From Nonomuraea jiangxiensis (GTDB taxonomy: Bacteria > Actinomycetota > Actinomycetes > Streptosporangiales > Streptosporangiaceae): a stretch of DNA of 64,000 bases. The notes below the pieces were generated by a model. That model ran no database searches, was not told the DNA's origin, and saw nothing but the letters and a program-made list of their open reading frames with translations. Of the stretch, positions 44,604-52,770 are shown piece after piece (position 1 is the first letter of the stretch; the number at the start of each line of letters is the position of its first letter). The position numbers and the translations under genes are program-made. The stretch spans positions 1 through 64,000 of the forward strand of contig NZ_FNDJ01000020.1 in the NCBI RefSeq assembly GCF_900099965.1, in the 5' to 3' direction.

Positions 44604-45395
44604 ATGAGCACGCTGGGGCTGGCCATGATGGATGCCATCCCCAGCGCTGCGTTGCGGCCCTACGTGACGCGGCTGTGCGCCTACCGCGAGGACTACTCCT
44701 CGCCCGTGGCCCGGTCGCAGGCCGCGATCCCCGGGTCCGTGCTCATCCTGGCGTTCGGCGCGCCGATGGAGGTGGCCGGGCAGCGGGTCACGGCGTTCTC
44801 CGGCGGGCTCGGCGACCGCTTCACCGCCACGCGCGCGGCGGGGCCGAGCGAGGGCGTGGAGGTGCGGCTCACGCCGTTCGGGGCCAGGAGGCTGTACGGC
44901 CTGCCGATGCGCCACCTGACGAACCTCGTCGTCCCGGTCGGCGACCTGCTCGGCCCGTGGAGCGAGACGGTGGTGGACCGGCTGGCCGGGATACCGTCGT
45001 GGCCGGACCGGCTGGCGCTGACCGACCGTCTGCTGAGCGAGCGCATCCTCGCCGGGCCCGCCCTCGGCCCCGAGCTGCCCTGGGCATGGGCCCGCCTGCT
45101 GGAGTCGGGCGGCCGGATCAGCGCGTCGGACCTGGCCGACTCCCTCGGGTGGAGCCACCGCCATCTCGTCGCCCGCTTCCAGGACCAGATCGGGCTGCCA
45201 CCCAAGACGGCCGCCCGGGTGATCAGGTTCGACCGGGCGACGCGGCTGCTGCGCTCGGGCATCCCGATCGCGCGGGTGGCGGCCGAGTGCGGCTTCTACG
45301 ACCAGGCGCACATGAACCGCGAGTTCCGGGTGCTCGGCGACACGACGCCCGGTCAGATATATCCAAGACCCGCGGGGGCCCGTCAGGCATCCTGA
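44604..45395 (+). CDS. AraC-family transcriptional regulator (DUF6597-type N-terminus)
   Basis: A 263-residue regulator. The N-terminal domain (1-130) resembles the DUF6597/AraC sensor (ALRPYVTRLCAYRED...VRLTPFGARRLYGLP). The C-terminal AraC domain (about 165-255) has two helix-turn-helices (ASDLADSLGWSHRHLVARF and IARVAAECGFYDQAHMNREF). A VOC gene starts five bases later, a frequent pairing that suggests a small operon. Confidence 0.9.
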   Translation: MSTLGLAMMDAIPSAALRPYVTRLCAYREDYSSPVARSQAAIPGSVLILAFGAPMEVAGQRVTAFSGGLGDRFTATRAAGPSEGVEVRLTPFGARRLYGLPMRHLTNLVVPVGDLLGPWSETVVDRLAGIPSWPDRLALTDRLLSERILAGPALGPELPWAWARLLESGGRISASDLADSLGWSHRHLVARFQDQIGLPPKTAARVIRFDRATRLLRSGIPIARVAAECGFYDQAHMNREFRVLGDTTPGQIYPRPAGARQAS

Positions 45396-45400
45396 AGTCC

Positions 45401-45748
45401 ATGCGAACCGTCTACGCACTAGCCCGCTATCCGGACTGCCAGGCCGCGATCGACTTCCTGACCAGCGCGTTCGGCTTCCGGCTCCACGAGGTGCACAAGA
45501 ACGACGACGGCGTCGTCCAACACGCCGAGCTGCTGGCCGGCGACGACCTGATCATGCTCGGCCAGGGGGCGCCTGGCGGGCCGGGAATCTACGTCGCCGT
45601 CGACGACCCCGACGCCCATCACGATCACGCCAGGGCCGCGGGGGCCGTGATCACCATGGGTCTGGCCGACCAGTCCTACGGATCTCGCGAGTACGCCTGC
45701 AAGGACCCGCAGGGCAACCTCTGGTACTTCGGAACATACCGCCCATGA
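45401..45748 (+). CDS. VOC-family protein
   Basis: A 115-residue protein with one glyoxalase/bleomycin-resistance fold: DCQAAIDFLTSAFGFRLHEVH at the start and SREYACKDPQGNLWYFGTY at the end, with a likely metal ligand at Glu near 110. It is five bases downstream of the AraC gene and overlaps the cupin gene by four bases (ATGA), so the AraC-VOC-cupin set is one operon. Confidence 0.88.
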   Translation: MRTVYALARYPDCQAAIDFLTSAFGFRLHEVHKNDDGVVQHAELLAGDDLIMLGQGAPGGPGIYVAVDDPDAHHDHARAAGAVITMGLADQSYGSREYACKDPQGNLWYFGTYRP

Positions 45749-46158
45749 GCCTGATCAGGGCCGACCCCCTGCTCGGCCGCACGGTCGGGCGGGCGGACGG
45801 CGCGTTCCTGGTCGCGGAGTGGACCGACCCCGGCACCTCCACCGGCTTCATCGCGGTCCCGCACCGCCACCTGCGCGACGACGAGATCTGGTACGTGCTC
45901 GAAGGCGTGCTCCGGATCCGCCGGGGCGAGGAGGAGGTCGAGGCCGCGGCGGGGACGGCGGTGCTCGGCCCGGCCGGCGTGCCGCACACCTTCTGGAACC
46001 CCGCCTCCAGGCCCGCCCGCTACCTGGTGATCATGTCGCCGGGCACGCTGCGGCTGATCGAGGAGTACCACGCGGCGCCCGACCGCTCGGACGAGCGGCT
46101 GCGGGAGCTGTTCCGGCGCTACGACTGCGAGTATCTGCCGGACCTGTGGGCCACGTGA
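45745..46158 (+). CDS. Cupin-domain protein
   Basis: A 137-residue single-cupin protein. Cupin motif 1 is PHRHLRDDEIWYVLEGVLRIRRG (two His and a Glu) and motif 2 is LGPAGVPHTFWNPAS. Metal binding by these residues is expected from the family. It is translationally coupled to the VOC gene. No reaction can be assigned. Confidence 0.88.
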   Translation: MSLIRADPLLGRTVGRADGAFLVAEWTDPGTSTGFIAVPHRHLRDDEIWYVLEGVLRIRRGEEEVEAAAGTAVLGPAGVPHTFWNPASRPARYLVIMSPGTLRLIEEYHAAPDRSDERLRELFRRYDCEYLPDLWAT

Positions 46159-46188
46159 CCGGCCGGTCACGAACCGGGGCCCGCGATG

Positions 46189-47043
46189 TCAGCGCGGGAA
46201 GACGACGGTCTTGTGGCCGTCGAGCAGCACGCGCTGCTCGGCGTGCCACTTGACCGCCCGCGCCAGCGCCACGCACTCCACGTCCCGCCCGATCGAGACC
46301 AGGTCCTCGGGCGAGTGGCTGTGGTCGACCCGGGCCACCTCCTGCTCGATGATCGGCCCCTCGTCCAGGTCGGAGGTCACGTAGTGGGCCGTGGCGCCGA
46401 TGAGCTTGACGCCACGCTGGTGGGCCTGGTGGTAGGGCCTGGCGCCCTTGAACGACGGCAGGAACGAGTGGTGGATGTTGATGGCCCGCCCCGTCAGCTT
46501 CTCGCACAGGCCCTCGGAGAGCACCTGCATGTAGCGGGCCAGTACCACCAGGTCCACCTGATAGTGCTCCACCAGTGCCAGCACCTCGGCCTCCTGCCTG
46601 GCCTTCGTATCGGGGGTGATCGGCAGGTGGTGGTAGTCGATCCCGTACGACTGCGTGAGCGGCCGCAGGTCGGGATGGTTGGACGCGACCGCGACGATCT
46701 CGATGTCGAGGGCCTTGGACCTGACGCGGTAGAGCAGGTCGTTCAGGCAGTGGTCGAACTTGCTGACCATGATGAGCACCCGCGGCTTCCTGGCCACGTC
46801 GCGCAGCCTGAACTCCATGGCGAAGTCCGGGGCGAGCGCGGCGAAGGCGTTGTTGAGCTCGTCCTCGCCGAGGAGCCCCGCGAACTGCACGCGCATGAAG
46901 AAGCGCCGCTCGATCCGGTCGCCGAACTGCCGGCTCTCGATGATGTTGCAGCCGTGCCCGGCCAGCAGGCCGGAGACGGCCGCCACCACGCCGGGGCGGT
47001 CGGGGCAGGACAGGGTCAGGATGTACTCGGCGGGACTGGTCAT
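46189..47043 (-). CDS. purU: Formyltetrahydrofolate deformylase
   Basis: Hydrolyses 10-formyl-THF to THF and formate and so balances one-carbon pools. An ACT domain (about 5-85, CPDRPGVVAAVSGLLAGHG) is followed by a formyltransferase domain. The catalytic residues are Asn and His in RAINIHHSFLPSF, and the Asp in VTSDLDEGPIIEQ. The 284-residue length is standard. It is convergent with the cupin gene. Confidence 0.95.
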   Translation of the reverse strand: MTSPAEYILTLSCPDRPGVVAAVSGLLAGHGCNIIESRQFGDRIERRFFMRVQFAGLLGEDELNNAFAALAPDFAMEFRLRDVARKPRVLIMVSKFDHCLNDLLYRVRSKALDIEIVAVASNHPDLRPLTQSYGIDYHHLPITPDTKARQEAEVLALVEHYQVDLVVLARYMQVLSEGLCEKLTGRAINIHHSFLPSFKGARPYHQAHQRGVKLIGATAHYVTSDLDEGPIIEQEVARVDHSHSPEDLVSIGRDVECVALARAVKWHAEQRVLLDGHKTVVFPR

Positions 47044-47181
47044 GCCTTCACACTCTCGCGCGGTGATCGTCGGGCGGCTCGCGGCCGATCCGGGCAGGAT
47101 GCGGATCGCCGGTGGGGATGAGCGTACTCGCCGGGTGGCGGGCGTGACCCGGGTTCGGCCGCACGACGTGCCGGGTGGCGC

Positions 47182-48138
47182 TCAGCGGGCGAAGGCGTCG
47201 ACGCCGGTGAGCTCGGCCGACAACGTCCACAGGCGGGCCGCCCGCGCGGGGTCGATCGCGTAGTCGCGCACCCCCGACCGCGACCCCTCCGTGGCCGGCT
47301 CGGCGATGTCGCAGTCCACGCAGTAGACGCCGCCCATGCCCGCCAGCCGTGGCGCGGTCGCCGCCCACACCTGCGTGGCCGCGCCCTGCTCGGGCGTCTT
47401 GAACGAGGGGTCGATCCCGTTGCCCTCCTCGTCGATCCAGCCCGCGGCGACCATCTCCTCCTTGGCGAGGTGGCGTTGCAGCGGGGTGAGGATGGACCCG
47501 GGGTGCACCGAGAACGCGCGCACCCCCGCCTCCCGGCCGAGCTCGTCGAGCCGCACGGCGAACAGGATGTTCGCGGTCTTGGCCTGCCCGTAGGCCTGCC
47601 ACTTGTCGTAGCCGCGCTCGAAGTGCGGGTCGTCCCAGCGGATGTCCGAGATATGGTGTCCCCCGGACGAGACGGACACGACCCGGCCCCGGCCCCGGGC
47701 GACGGCCGGCCACAGGCGGTTGACCAGCGCGTAGTGGCCGAGGTGGTTGGTGGCGAACTGGGCCTCCCAGCCGGGACCCACCCGTGTCTCCGGAGCCGCC
47801 ATGATCCCGGCGTTGTTGATGACGATCTCCACGCTCCGGCCGGTGGCCAGGAACCGCTCGGCGAAGCGGCGCACGCTGTCGAGGTCGGCCAGGTCGAGCT
47901 CGTCGATCTCGACCCCCGCCAGGTCGCCGACCGCCTCCTTGGCGGCCTCCGGGCGGCGGGCGGGCACGACGACGTGCGCGCCCGCCCCGGCCAGCGCCCG
48001 CGTGGTCGCCAGCCCGAGGCCGGAGTAGCCGCCGGTGACGATCGCCAGCTTCCCGGACAGGTCGATGCCCCGGAGCACGTCGTCGGCCGTGCTCCGGGCG
48101 CCGAACCCCGAATCCGTGCGGTGTTGTGGTGTTGTCAT
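47182..48138 (-). CDS. Short-chain dehydrogenase (retinol-dehydrogenase-like)
   Basis: A 318-residue SDR. Cofactor motif TGGYSGLGLA (35-44), NNAGIMA, catalytic Ser in VSVSSGGHH, Tyr/Lys in AYGQAKTAN. The extended C-terminus and WDDPHFERGYDKW insertion are typical of the actinobacterial group related to WW-domain oxidoreductases and retinol dehydrogenases. It precedes the LLM gene in the opposite order on the same strand; the substrate is unknown. Confidence 0.9.
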   Translation of the reverse strand: MTTPQHRTDSGFGARSTADDVLRGIDLSGKLAIVTGGYSGLGLATTRALAGAGAHVVVPARRPEAAKEAVGDLAGVEIDELDLADLDSVRRFAERFLATGRSVEIVINNAGIMAAPETRVGPGWEAQFATNHLGHYALVNRLWPAVARGRGRVVSVSSGGHHISDIRWDDPHFERGYDKWQAYGQAKTANILFAVRLDELGREAGVRAFSVHPGSILTPLQRHLAKEEMVAAGWIDEEGNGIDPSFKTPEQGAATQVWAATAPRLAGMGGVYCVDCDIAEPATEGSRSGVRDYAIDPARAARLWTLSAELTGVDAFAR

Positions 48139-48183
48139 GATCTCAACCTACGAACTGGAGTCCGCTCCAGGTCAAGCCGGGGA

Positions 48184-49065
48184 TCACAGGCCGAGAGGGG
48201 CGGCCAGCGTGGTGAGCTGGGCGACGGCGTCGGCGAGGTCCGGGCCGTCCGGGGACAGGGGCTGGATGACCACGTGGTCGGCGCCCGCGTCGAGGTGGGC
48301 GCGGACCCGGGCGGTGACGGCCTCTTGGCCGCCCCAGGCCACGATGGTGTCGATGAGGCGGTCGCTGCCGCCGTCGGCGAAGTCGTCGTCCGTGAAACCG
48401 AGCGTGCGCAGGTTGTTGAGGTAGTTGGGCAGGGTCAGATAGATCGCCGTGTGCGTACGGGCGATCTCGCGGGCCTTGGCGGGGTCGGACTCGAGCACCA
48501 CGGCCTGCTCCGGGATCAGCAGGCGGCCGGGGCCGAGGATCCGGCGGGCCTGGGCGGTGTGCTCCGGGGGCACGAAATAGGTGTGGGCGCCGTCCGCGCG
48601 GTCCCGGGAGAGCTCCAGCATCTTGGGCCGCAGGGCCGCCAGCACCCGTGGCGGCCTTGGCCTGGGCAGGAGCTTCTCCGCCTGATCCATGGCCTCCAGA
48701 TAGGAGCGCGTCGTGGTCAGCGGCTTGGTGTAGTCATGGCCCCGGGTGGAGACCAGCGTGGCGTGACTGACGCCGATCCCCAGCAGGAAGCGCTCCGGGT
48801 AGGCGTCCGCCAGCGCGACCGCCCCGCCGGCCATGGACATGGCGTCCCTGGCCCAGAGGCTGGCGATGCCGGTGCCGACGACGATGCGCCGGGTGGCCGC
48901 CAGCATGATCGCGGCCGTGACGAGCGGATCCTTGCTGCCCCAGCCCTCGCTGCCCCAGAGCGAGCCGTAGCCCAACTCCTCGATCCGGGCCGCCGCCTGC
49001 CGCACTTCCGCGGCGGGCGCCCTGCCGACGCCTGGATGCCACACTCCGACGCGCCCGAGGTCCAC
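48184..49065 (-). CDS. LLM-class F420-dependent oxidoreductase
   Basis: A luciferase-like TIM-barrel enzyme of 293 residues that uses cofactor F420, in the TIGR03620-like group. ELGYGSLWGSEGWGSKDPL and VVGTGIASLWARDAMSMAGG mark the cofactor-binding part. I chose the GTG at 49065 because GAGGGGAG lies six bases upstream; GTG 49080 overlaps that site. It is divergent from an ArsR-like gene, so they likely share an operator. Confidence 0.88.
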   Translation of the reverse strand: MDLGRVGVWHPGVGRAPAAEVRQAAARIEELGYGSLWGSEGWGSKDPLVTAAIMLAATRRIVVGTGIASLWARDAMSMAGGAVALADAYPERFLLGIGVSHATLVSTRGHDYTKPLTTTRSYLEAMDQAEKLLPRPRPPRVLAALRPKMLELSRDRADGAHTYFVPPEHTAQARRILGPGRLLIPEQAVVLESDPAKAREIARTHTAIYLTLPNYLNNLRTLGFTDDDFADGGSDRLIDTIVAWGGQEAVTARVRAHLDAGADHVVIQPLSPDGPDLADAVAQLTTLAAPLGL

Positions 49066-49087
49066 GGCCGCTCCCCTCACGTAGAAT

Positions 49088-49134
49088 GTTCGATTGAGAT
49101 GGAACAGTACCCGAAGGTTCGACCATCATCGAAC
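49088..49134. promoter_or_regulatory. Candidate operator of the ArsR-type regulator
   Basis: GTTCGACCATCATCGAAC (49117-49134) has perfect 6-base arms and lies inside the first codons of the regulator gene. An extra half-site GTTCGA lies at 49088-49093, before its ATG. The layout suits autoregulation plus control of the divergent LLM gene. Confidence 0.55.
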
Positions 49135-49464
49135 AGGACACGCGGCCTGACTCATGCGTCACCCGTCGACGTACCCTTCCAGGCCGCCCTCGACGCGCTG
49201 AGCGACCCGGTGCGCCGCCGGATCGTGCGCGAGCTGGCCGGGGTGCCCGACTGGTCGCGGCCGTGCGGCACGTTCACCCACCTGCGCGTGGCCAAGTCCA
49301 CGCTCAGCCACCACTTCTCGGTCCTGCGCAACGCCGGCCTGCTCGAACAGCGCGACGAGGGCTCACGCCGGCTCAACCGGCTGCGCCGGGCCGAGTTCGA
49401 CGACCGCTTCCCCGGCCTGCTCGCCCTGGTCTTCTCCGAGGAAGGCGAGCCCCCTGCCGGGTGA
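49099..49464 (+). CDS. ArsR-type winged-helix regulator
   Basis: A 121-residue regulator. The helix-turn-helix spans about 28-95: FQAALDALSDPVRRRIVREL, then VAKSTLSHHFSVLRNAGLLEQRDEGSRRLNRLR. No metal-binding Cys pair typical of ArsR/SmtB is present, so it senses something else. The ATG at 49099 is the only usable start before the domain; there is no ribosome binding site, and it may be leaderless. It is divergent from the F420 oxidoreductase gene. Confidence 0.88.
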   Translation: MEQYPKVRPSSNRTRGLTHASPVDVPFQAALDALSDPVRRRIVRELAGVPDWSRPCGTFTHLRVAKSTLSHHFSVLRNAGLLEQRDEGSRRLNRLRRAEFDDRFPGLLALVFSEEGEPPAG

Positions 49465-49484
49465 TCGCGGTTAGTGTCCTTCTC

Positions 49485-49961
49485 ATGACCGAGCCGGAAG
49501 AGCCCGCGGCCGGCACCGACCGGCCCGCCGCGCGTGTCGTCTGCCTGGACCGCGACGGCAGGGTGCTGCTCATGCACTGGTACGACCAGATCGCCCGTAA
49601 GGACCTCTGGGAGCCGCCGGGCGGCGGGATCGACCCCGGCGAGACCGCGCTGGAGGCGGCCCGGCGGGAGCTGACCGAGGAGACCGGGTTGCCGGGCTCG
49701 GCGGTGCGAGAGCGGTTCGTGGAGGTCCGGCGGGACTTCTGGTGGCTCGGCGTCCGTTACGTCAAGACCGAGCCGTTCTTCCTCGCCAGGTTCGACGAGC
49801 CGCGCCCCGCGGTGGATCCGGGCGAGCTGACCGAGGAGGAACGCCTGGCCTACCTCGGCTATGAGTGGGCCGAGGAGTTGCCCGCCGCCGTCGAGCCACC
49901 GGACCTGGCCGCCGTCGTGGCGGCCCTCACGGCGGGCCCGGCCGCAGGGGCGACCCCGTAG
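49485..49961 (+). CDS. NUDIX hydrolase
   Basis: A 158-residue Nudix protein with a complete box GGGIDPGETALEAARRELTE followed by ETGL (residues about 45-67), so a divalent-metal pyrophosphohydrolase. The substrate is not predictable from sequence. ATG 49485 lies 20 bases downstream of the ArsR-type gene and may be co-transcribed. It is convergent with the hydrolase-like gene that follows. Confidence 0.9.
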   Translation: MTEPEEPAAGTDRPAARVVCLDRDGRVLLMHWYDQIARKDLWEPPGGGIDPGETALEAARRELTEETGLPGSAVRERFVEVRRDFWWLGVRYVKTEPFFLARFDEPRPAVDPGELTEEERLAYLGYEWAEELPAAVEPPDLAAVVAALTAGPAAGATP

Positions 49962-49973
49962 CCCCTCATGGCG

Positions 49974-50762
49974 TCAGCCGCGGCGGTGGCCCAGCTCGGT
50001 GAGCGTCGTGGTCATCAGCCCGCGCAGCAGCGTCCCTGCCACCTTCTCGTGCTCGGCCTCCACCGACAGCCCCGTGGCGATCTTCTCCTGGTAGGTCTCG
50101 CGTTCGCGCGGGTCGGTGTAGGGCAGCGCGGTCATCCCGACCACCACGGTCGCCCGGGTGCCGCCCCGGGGCAGCACGGCCACGGCATGCGTACGCAGGC
50201 AGGTCTCGTCGGGCGCGCCGTACCAGCCGCACTTGATCGCGGCAGGCGGCGACCCGATCGCCTCCCTGACACCGAACGCCTGCGCGGCGCCGACCTGGCG
50301 CATCCACTCCAGTACGGTCCCCGCGACCGGGTCACCGGCGGCGGCGGCCTGGGCCAGCACCGTGTAGGCGGTCGCCACCTCCTCGGCCGCCACCTCCACC
50401 GAGCCGAACCGGGACGGGTCACCGTTCGGTGGCGCCCAGGCGACGCCGGTGCGGTGGTGCAGGTCGTCGAGGATGACGCGCGGGCCGACGGCGAGCCACA
50501 GGCTGAGCGTGTCGGTGTTGGAGGAGACGACCACCGCGGGCTCGGCATGGCGGCGCCACCGGTCGGCGTCCGGGATGCGGGCCGCGCTCACCCAGGCGTA
50601 AAGCGGCTTGAGCAGGGAGGCGCAGCGCAGCCGCGCGAGCCCGGAGCGCACGTTCACGGCGCGGGCCGGCGGCCCGCCGTAGCCGCGCCTGATGCCCGCG
50701 GCCTGGACGCTCGCGCTCGGATCAAGACCGTCGAGCAGCTCGTTGAACCTCACGCCCCTCAC
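49974..50762 (-). CDS. Beta-lactamase-fold serine hydrolase
   Basis: A 262-residue protein carrying the three penicillin-recognising motifs: SLLK (SxxK, residues 49-52), SSN (SxN, 80-82) and KCG (KxG, near 177). The spacing is compact, and there is no signal peptide, so a cytoplasmic role rather than a secreted beta-lactamase is likely. The start is GTG 50762 with GAGG upstream. It lies on the same strand downstream of the TPR gene, 111 bases away. The substrate is unknown. Confidence 0.75.
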   Translation of the reverse strand: MRGVRFNELLDGLDPSASVQAAGIRRGYGGPPARAVNVRSGLARLRCASLLKPLYAWVSAARIPDADRWRRHAEPAVVVSSNTDTLSLWLAVGPRVILDDLHHRTGVAWAPPNGDPSRFGSVEVAAEEVATAYTVLAQAAAAGDPVAGTVLEWMRQVGAAQAFGVREAIGSPPAAIKCGWYGAPDETCLRTHAVAVLPRGGTRATVVVGMTALPYTDPRERETYQEKIATGLSVEAEHEKVAGTLLRGLMTTTLTELGHRRG

Positions 50763-50873
50763 CGTAGACCTCAGGAGCACTCCCCCAGCACGCTTCGTGC
50801 CATTCCGCGGGCGGCGGTTCGCCGGGCACCGGTCCGAAGCCCCGCATACGAGACATCCGCGCCAGCCCGGCAG

Positions 50874-52574
50874 TCAGGTGGCGCGGTGCTCGTCGGCCTC
50901 GGCCTCGGCGTCGCGGCCCAGCGCCCGCAGGGCGACGGCCCGGTTGGCGTACAGGTCGCCCTGCGGCTGGAGGTCGATGGCCCGGGTCAGGTCCTCGACC
51001 GCGCCTTCCAGGTCGCCGGAGGAGTACCGCAGCACGCCCCGGTTGCCCCAGGCGGCCGCCAGCCGGGGCGCGGAGCCCACGGCCTCGTCCAGCGCCGCCT
51101 CGGCCTCGGCGAACCGGCCCGCCGCCGTCTCCACCTGGCCCAGCACCGTGAGCAGGTGCGGGTTGCCGGGCGCCAGCGCAAGCCCGGTCGTGACGTCGGC
51201 CCTGGCCTCCTCGTCCCGCTCGACGGAGGCCAGCAGCCCGGCGCGGTTGATGTAGGCGTCCAGGAAGGACGGGTCCAGCTCGATCACCCGGCCCAGGTCG
51301 GCCAGCGCCTCGTCGGCCTCCCCGCGCTCGGTGAGCAGCTCCGCCCGGTTGTAGTACGCCTCGGGCAGCGGCGGCCCGGCCCGCATGGCCCGCTCGAAGT
51401 CGGCCAGCGCCTCCTCGTGCAGTCCCAGCCTGAACAGCAGGTTCCCGCGTTCCAGGTAGTAGTCGGGGAAGGCGGGGTCCAGGGCGATGGCGGCCGTGTA
51501 GTCCTCCAGCGCCTCCTTGGTGCCCCCCAGCGCGACCAGCAGCTGGGCCCGGTTGGCCAGCAGCACCATGCGGTGCTGCGGATGGCGCTCCCCCAGCTCG
51601 CCGGCCAGCTCGATGGCCGACTCGACCAGCGCCAGCGCGGCGTCCAGCCGCCCCTGCCGCAGCTCGATCAGCGCCAGGCCGTTGCGGTCGAAGCCGAGCT
51701 TGAAGGCCCGTTCCAAGGGCTCTGGCAGGATGCCGGAGATGGCGATGGCCTCGTTGATCCAGGCCCGGGCCCTGACCAGGTCGCGACGGGCGGGGTCGGG
51801 GTGGCGGGCGTCGAGCATGGCGGTCCCGTACGCGCTCGCGGCGTGCATCGCCGGGTCCTGGCTGACCCCGCGCACCCGGTCCCACAACGCGCGCGCCTCC
51901 TCGACGCGCCCCAGGCCGCCGAGCGCGGTCGCGGTGCGCTGGGCGAAGCGCCACCAGCGGCGGCCGCCCGGCTCGGTGCGAGCCATGCCGTGCTCCCCGA
52001 GCTCCACGACGGCATGCAGGAAGCCCTCGCGTACGCACCGGTCCACCACGGCCCACAGCTCGTCCGCGTCACGGGTGTCCAGCGGGTGCTCGGGGCCATC
52101 CGAGTACAGCATGACCGTGAGGGTCGCGGGCGGGATGCGGCGTGTCATGACGTCCAGCAGCTCGGTGTCCGTCGGGTCGGCGGCGGCGACGTTGCACACC
52201 GCGAGCGCGCACCCCGCCGGCACGGCGTCGCGGACGAACTCCGTGAGCCCGTTGGCCAGCCGCAGCGTACGGCGGGGCGCGGGCACCAGGATGCGCTCGT
52301 CGTCCGGCAGGCTCGCGTCGATCGTGACCCGCGTGGCCGGCACGAGGCCGGACAGTTCGGGGGCGGCCGCCAGGATCTCGATGTCGTGGGCCGCCACCAG
52401 GTCACCGGATCGCTCCAAGGCCACCGGCACCAGGTGGCGCAGCAGAGCGGCGGCGACAGTGTAGGGGCCGCGTGGCCGGCGATGTCCGTCGATCAACGGC
52501 ATCAGCAGCCGCGCGGCCCCCCATCGGGCAGGTGGTTCACCCTGAACTCTGAGGTGGGACCTCGCCTCAGTCAC
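50874..52574 (-). CDS. TPR-repeat protein coupled to a small peptide gene
   Basis: A 566-residue protein. The N-terminal 200 residues form an alpha/beta domain I cannot name (EILAAAPELSGLVPATRVTI, PATLTVMLYSDGPEHPLD). From about 230 to 560 come at least eight TPR units (for example AYYNRAELLTERGEADEALADLGRVIELDP). No membrane segment is visible. It begins at a GTG that overlaps the stop of the 24-residue peptide gene as GTGA, so the two are translated together. A protein that handles that peptide is a reasonable guess but unproven. Confidence 0.8.
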   Translation of the reverse strand: MTEARSHLRVQGEPPARWGAARLLMPLIDGHRRPRGPYTVAAALLRHLVPVALERSGDLVAAHDIEILAAAPELSGLVPATRVTIDASLPDDERILVPAPRRTLRLANGLTEFVRDAVPAGCALAVCNVAAADPTDTELLDVMTRRIPPATLTVMLYSDGPEHPLDTRDADELWAVVDRCVREGFLHAVVELGEHGMARTEPGGRRWWRFAQRTATALGGLGRVEEARALWDRVRGVSQDPAMHAASAYGTAMLDARHPDPARRDLVRARAWINEAIAISGILPEPLERAFKLGFDRNGLALIELRQGRLDAALALVESAIELAGELGERHPQHRMVLLANRAQLLVALGGTKEALEDYTAAIALDPAFPDYYLERGNLLFRLGLHEEALADFERAMRAGPPLPEAYYNRAELLTERGEADEALADLGRVIELDPSFLDAYINRAGLLASVERDEEARADVTTGLALAPGNPHLLTVLGQVETAAGRFAEAEAALDEAVGSAPRLAAAWGNRGVLRYSSGDLEGAVEDLTRAIDLQPQGDLYANRAVALRALGRDAEAEADEHRAT

Positions 52575-52645
52575 CCCTTGTGAATGACGCTGGAGGTCCC
52601 GGCCAGCCTCGCGGTGCCAGGCTTGCGGACAATGATGCGCTTCAT
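52571..52645 (-). CDS. Small basic peptide, possible peptide precursor
   Basis: Encodes 24 residues: MKRIIVRKPGTARLAGTSSV followed by IHKG. GGAGAGG lies six bases upstream of the ATG, and a good promoter lies a further 30-60 bases upstream. The stop overlaps the GTG of the TPR gene. The strong signals and coupling make this a real gene despite its size. Function is unknown: it could be a leader or ribosomal-peptide precursor, a signalling peptide, or a translational lead-in peptide. There is no Cys, and the Ser/Thr are confined to the C-terminal half. Confidence 0.65.
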   Translation of the reverse strand: MKRIIVRKPGTARLAGTSSVIHKG

Positions 52646-52675
52646 GATGTACCTCTCCACTAGGGGCAATTAACC

Positions 52676-52703
52676 ATTATTGATTCACCACACCGAATAT
52701 CAA
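52676..52703 (-). promoter_or_regulatory. Sigma70-like promoter of the peptide-TPR operon
   Basis: On the minus strand TTGATA (52698-52703) and AATAAT (52676-52681) are 16 bases apart, each one base from consensus. Transcription would start near 52668, about 23 bases before the peptide ATG. The gap 52646-52770 is markedly AT-richer than the neighbouring genes. A second -10-like TATTAT lies near 52735. Confidence 0.6.
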
Positions 52704-52770
52704 GCTTTGTGGCGAATTAGTGGGAGGTTAAGGGATAATATGCCCTTGCCGTTTGTTGTGTATTTCTAAC

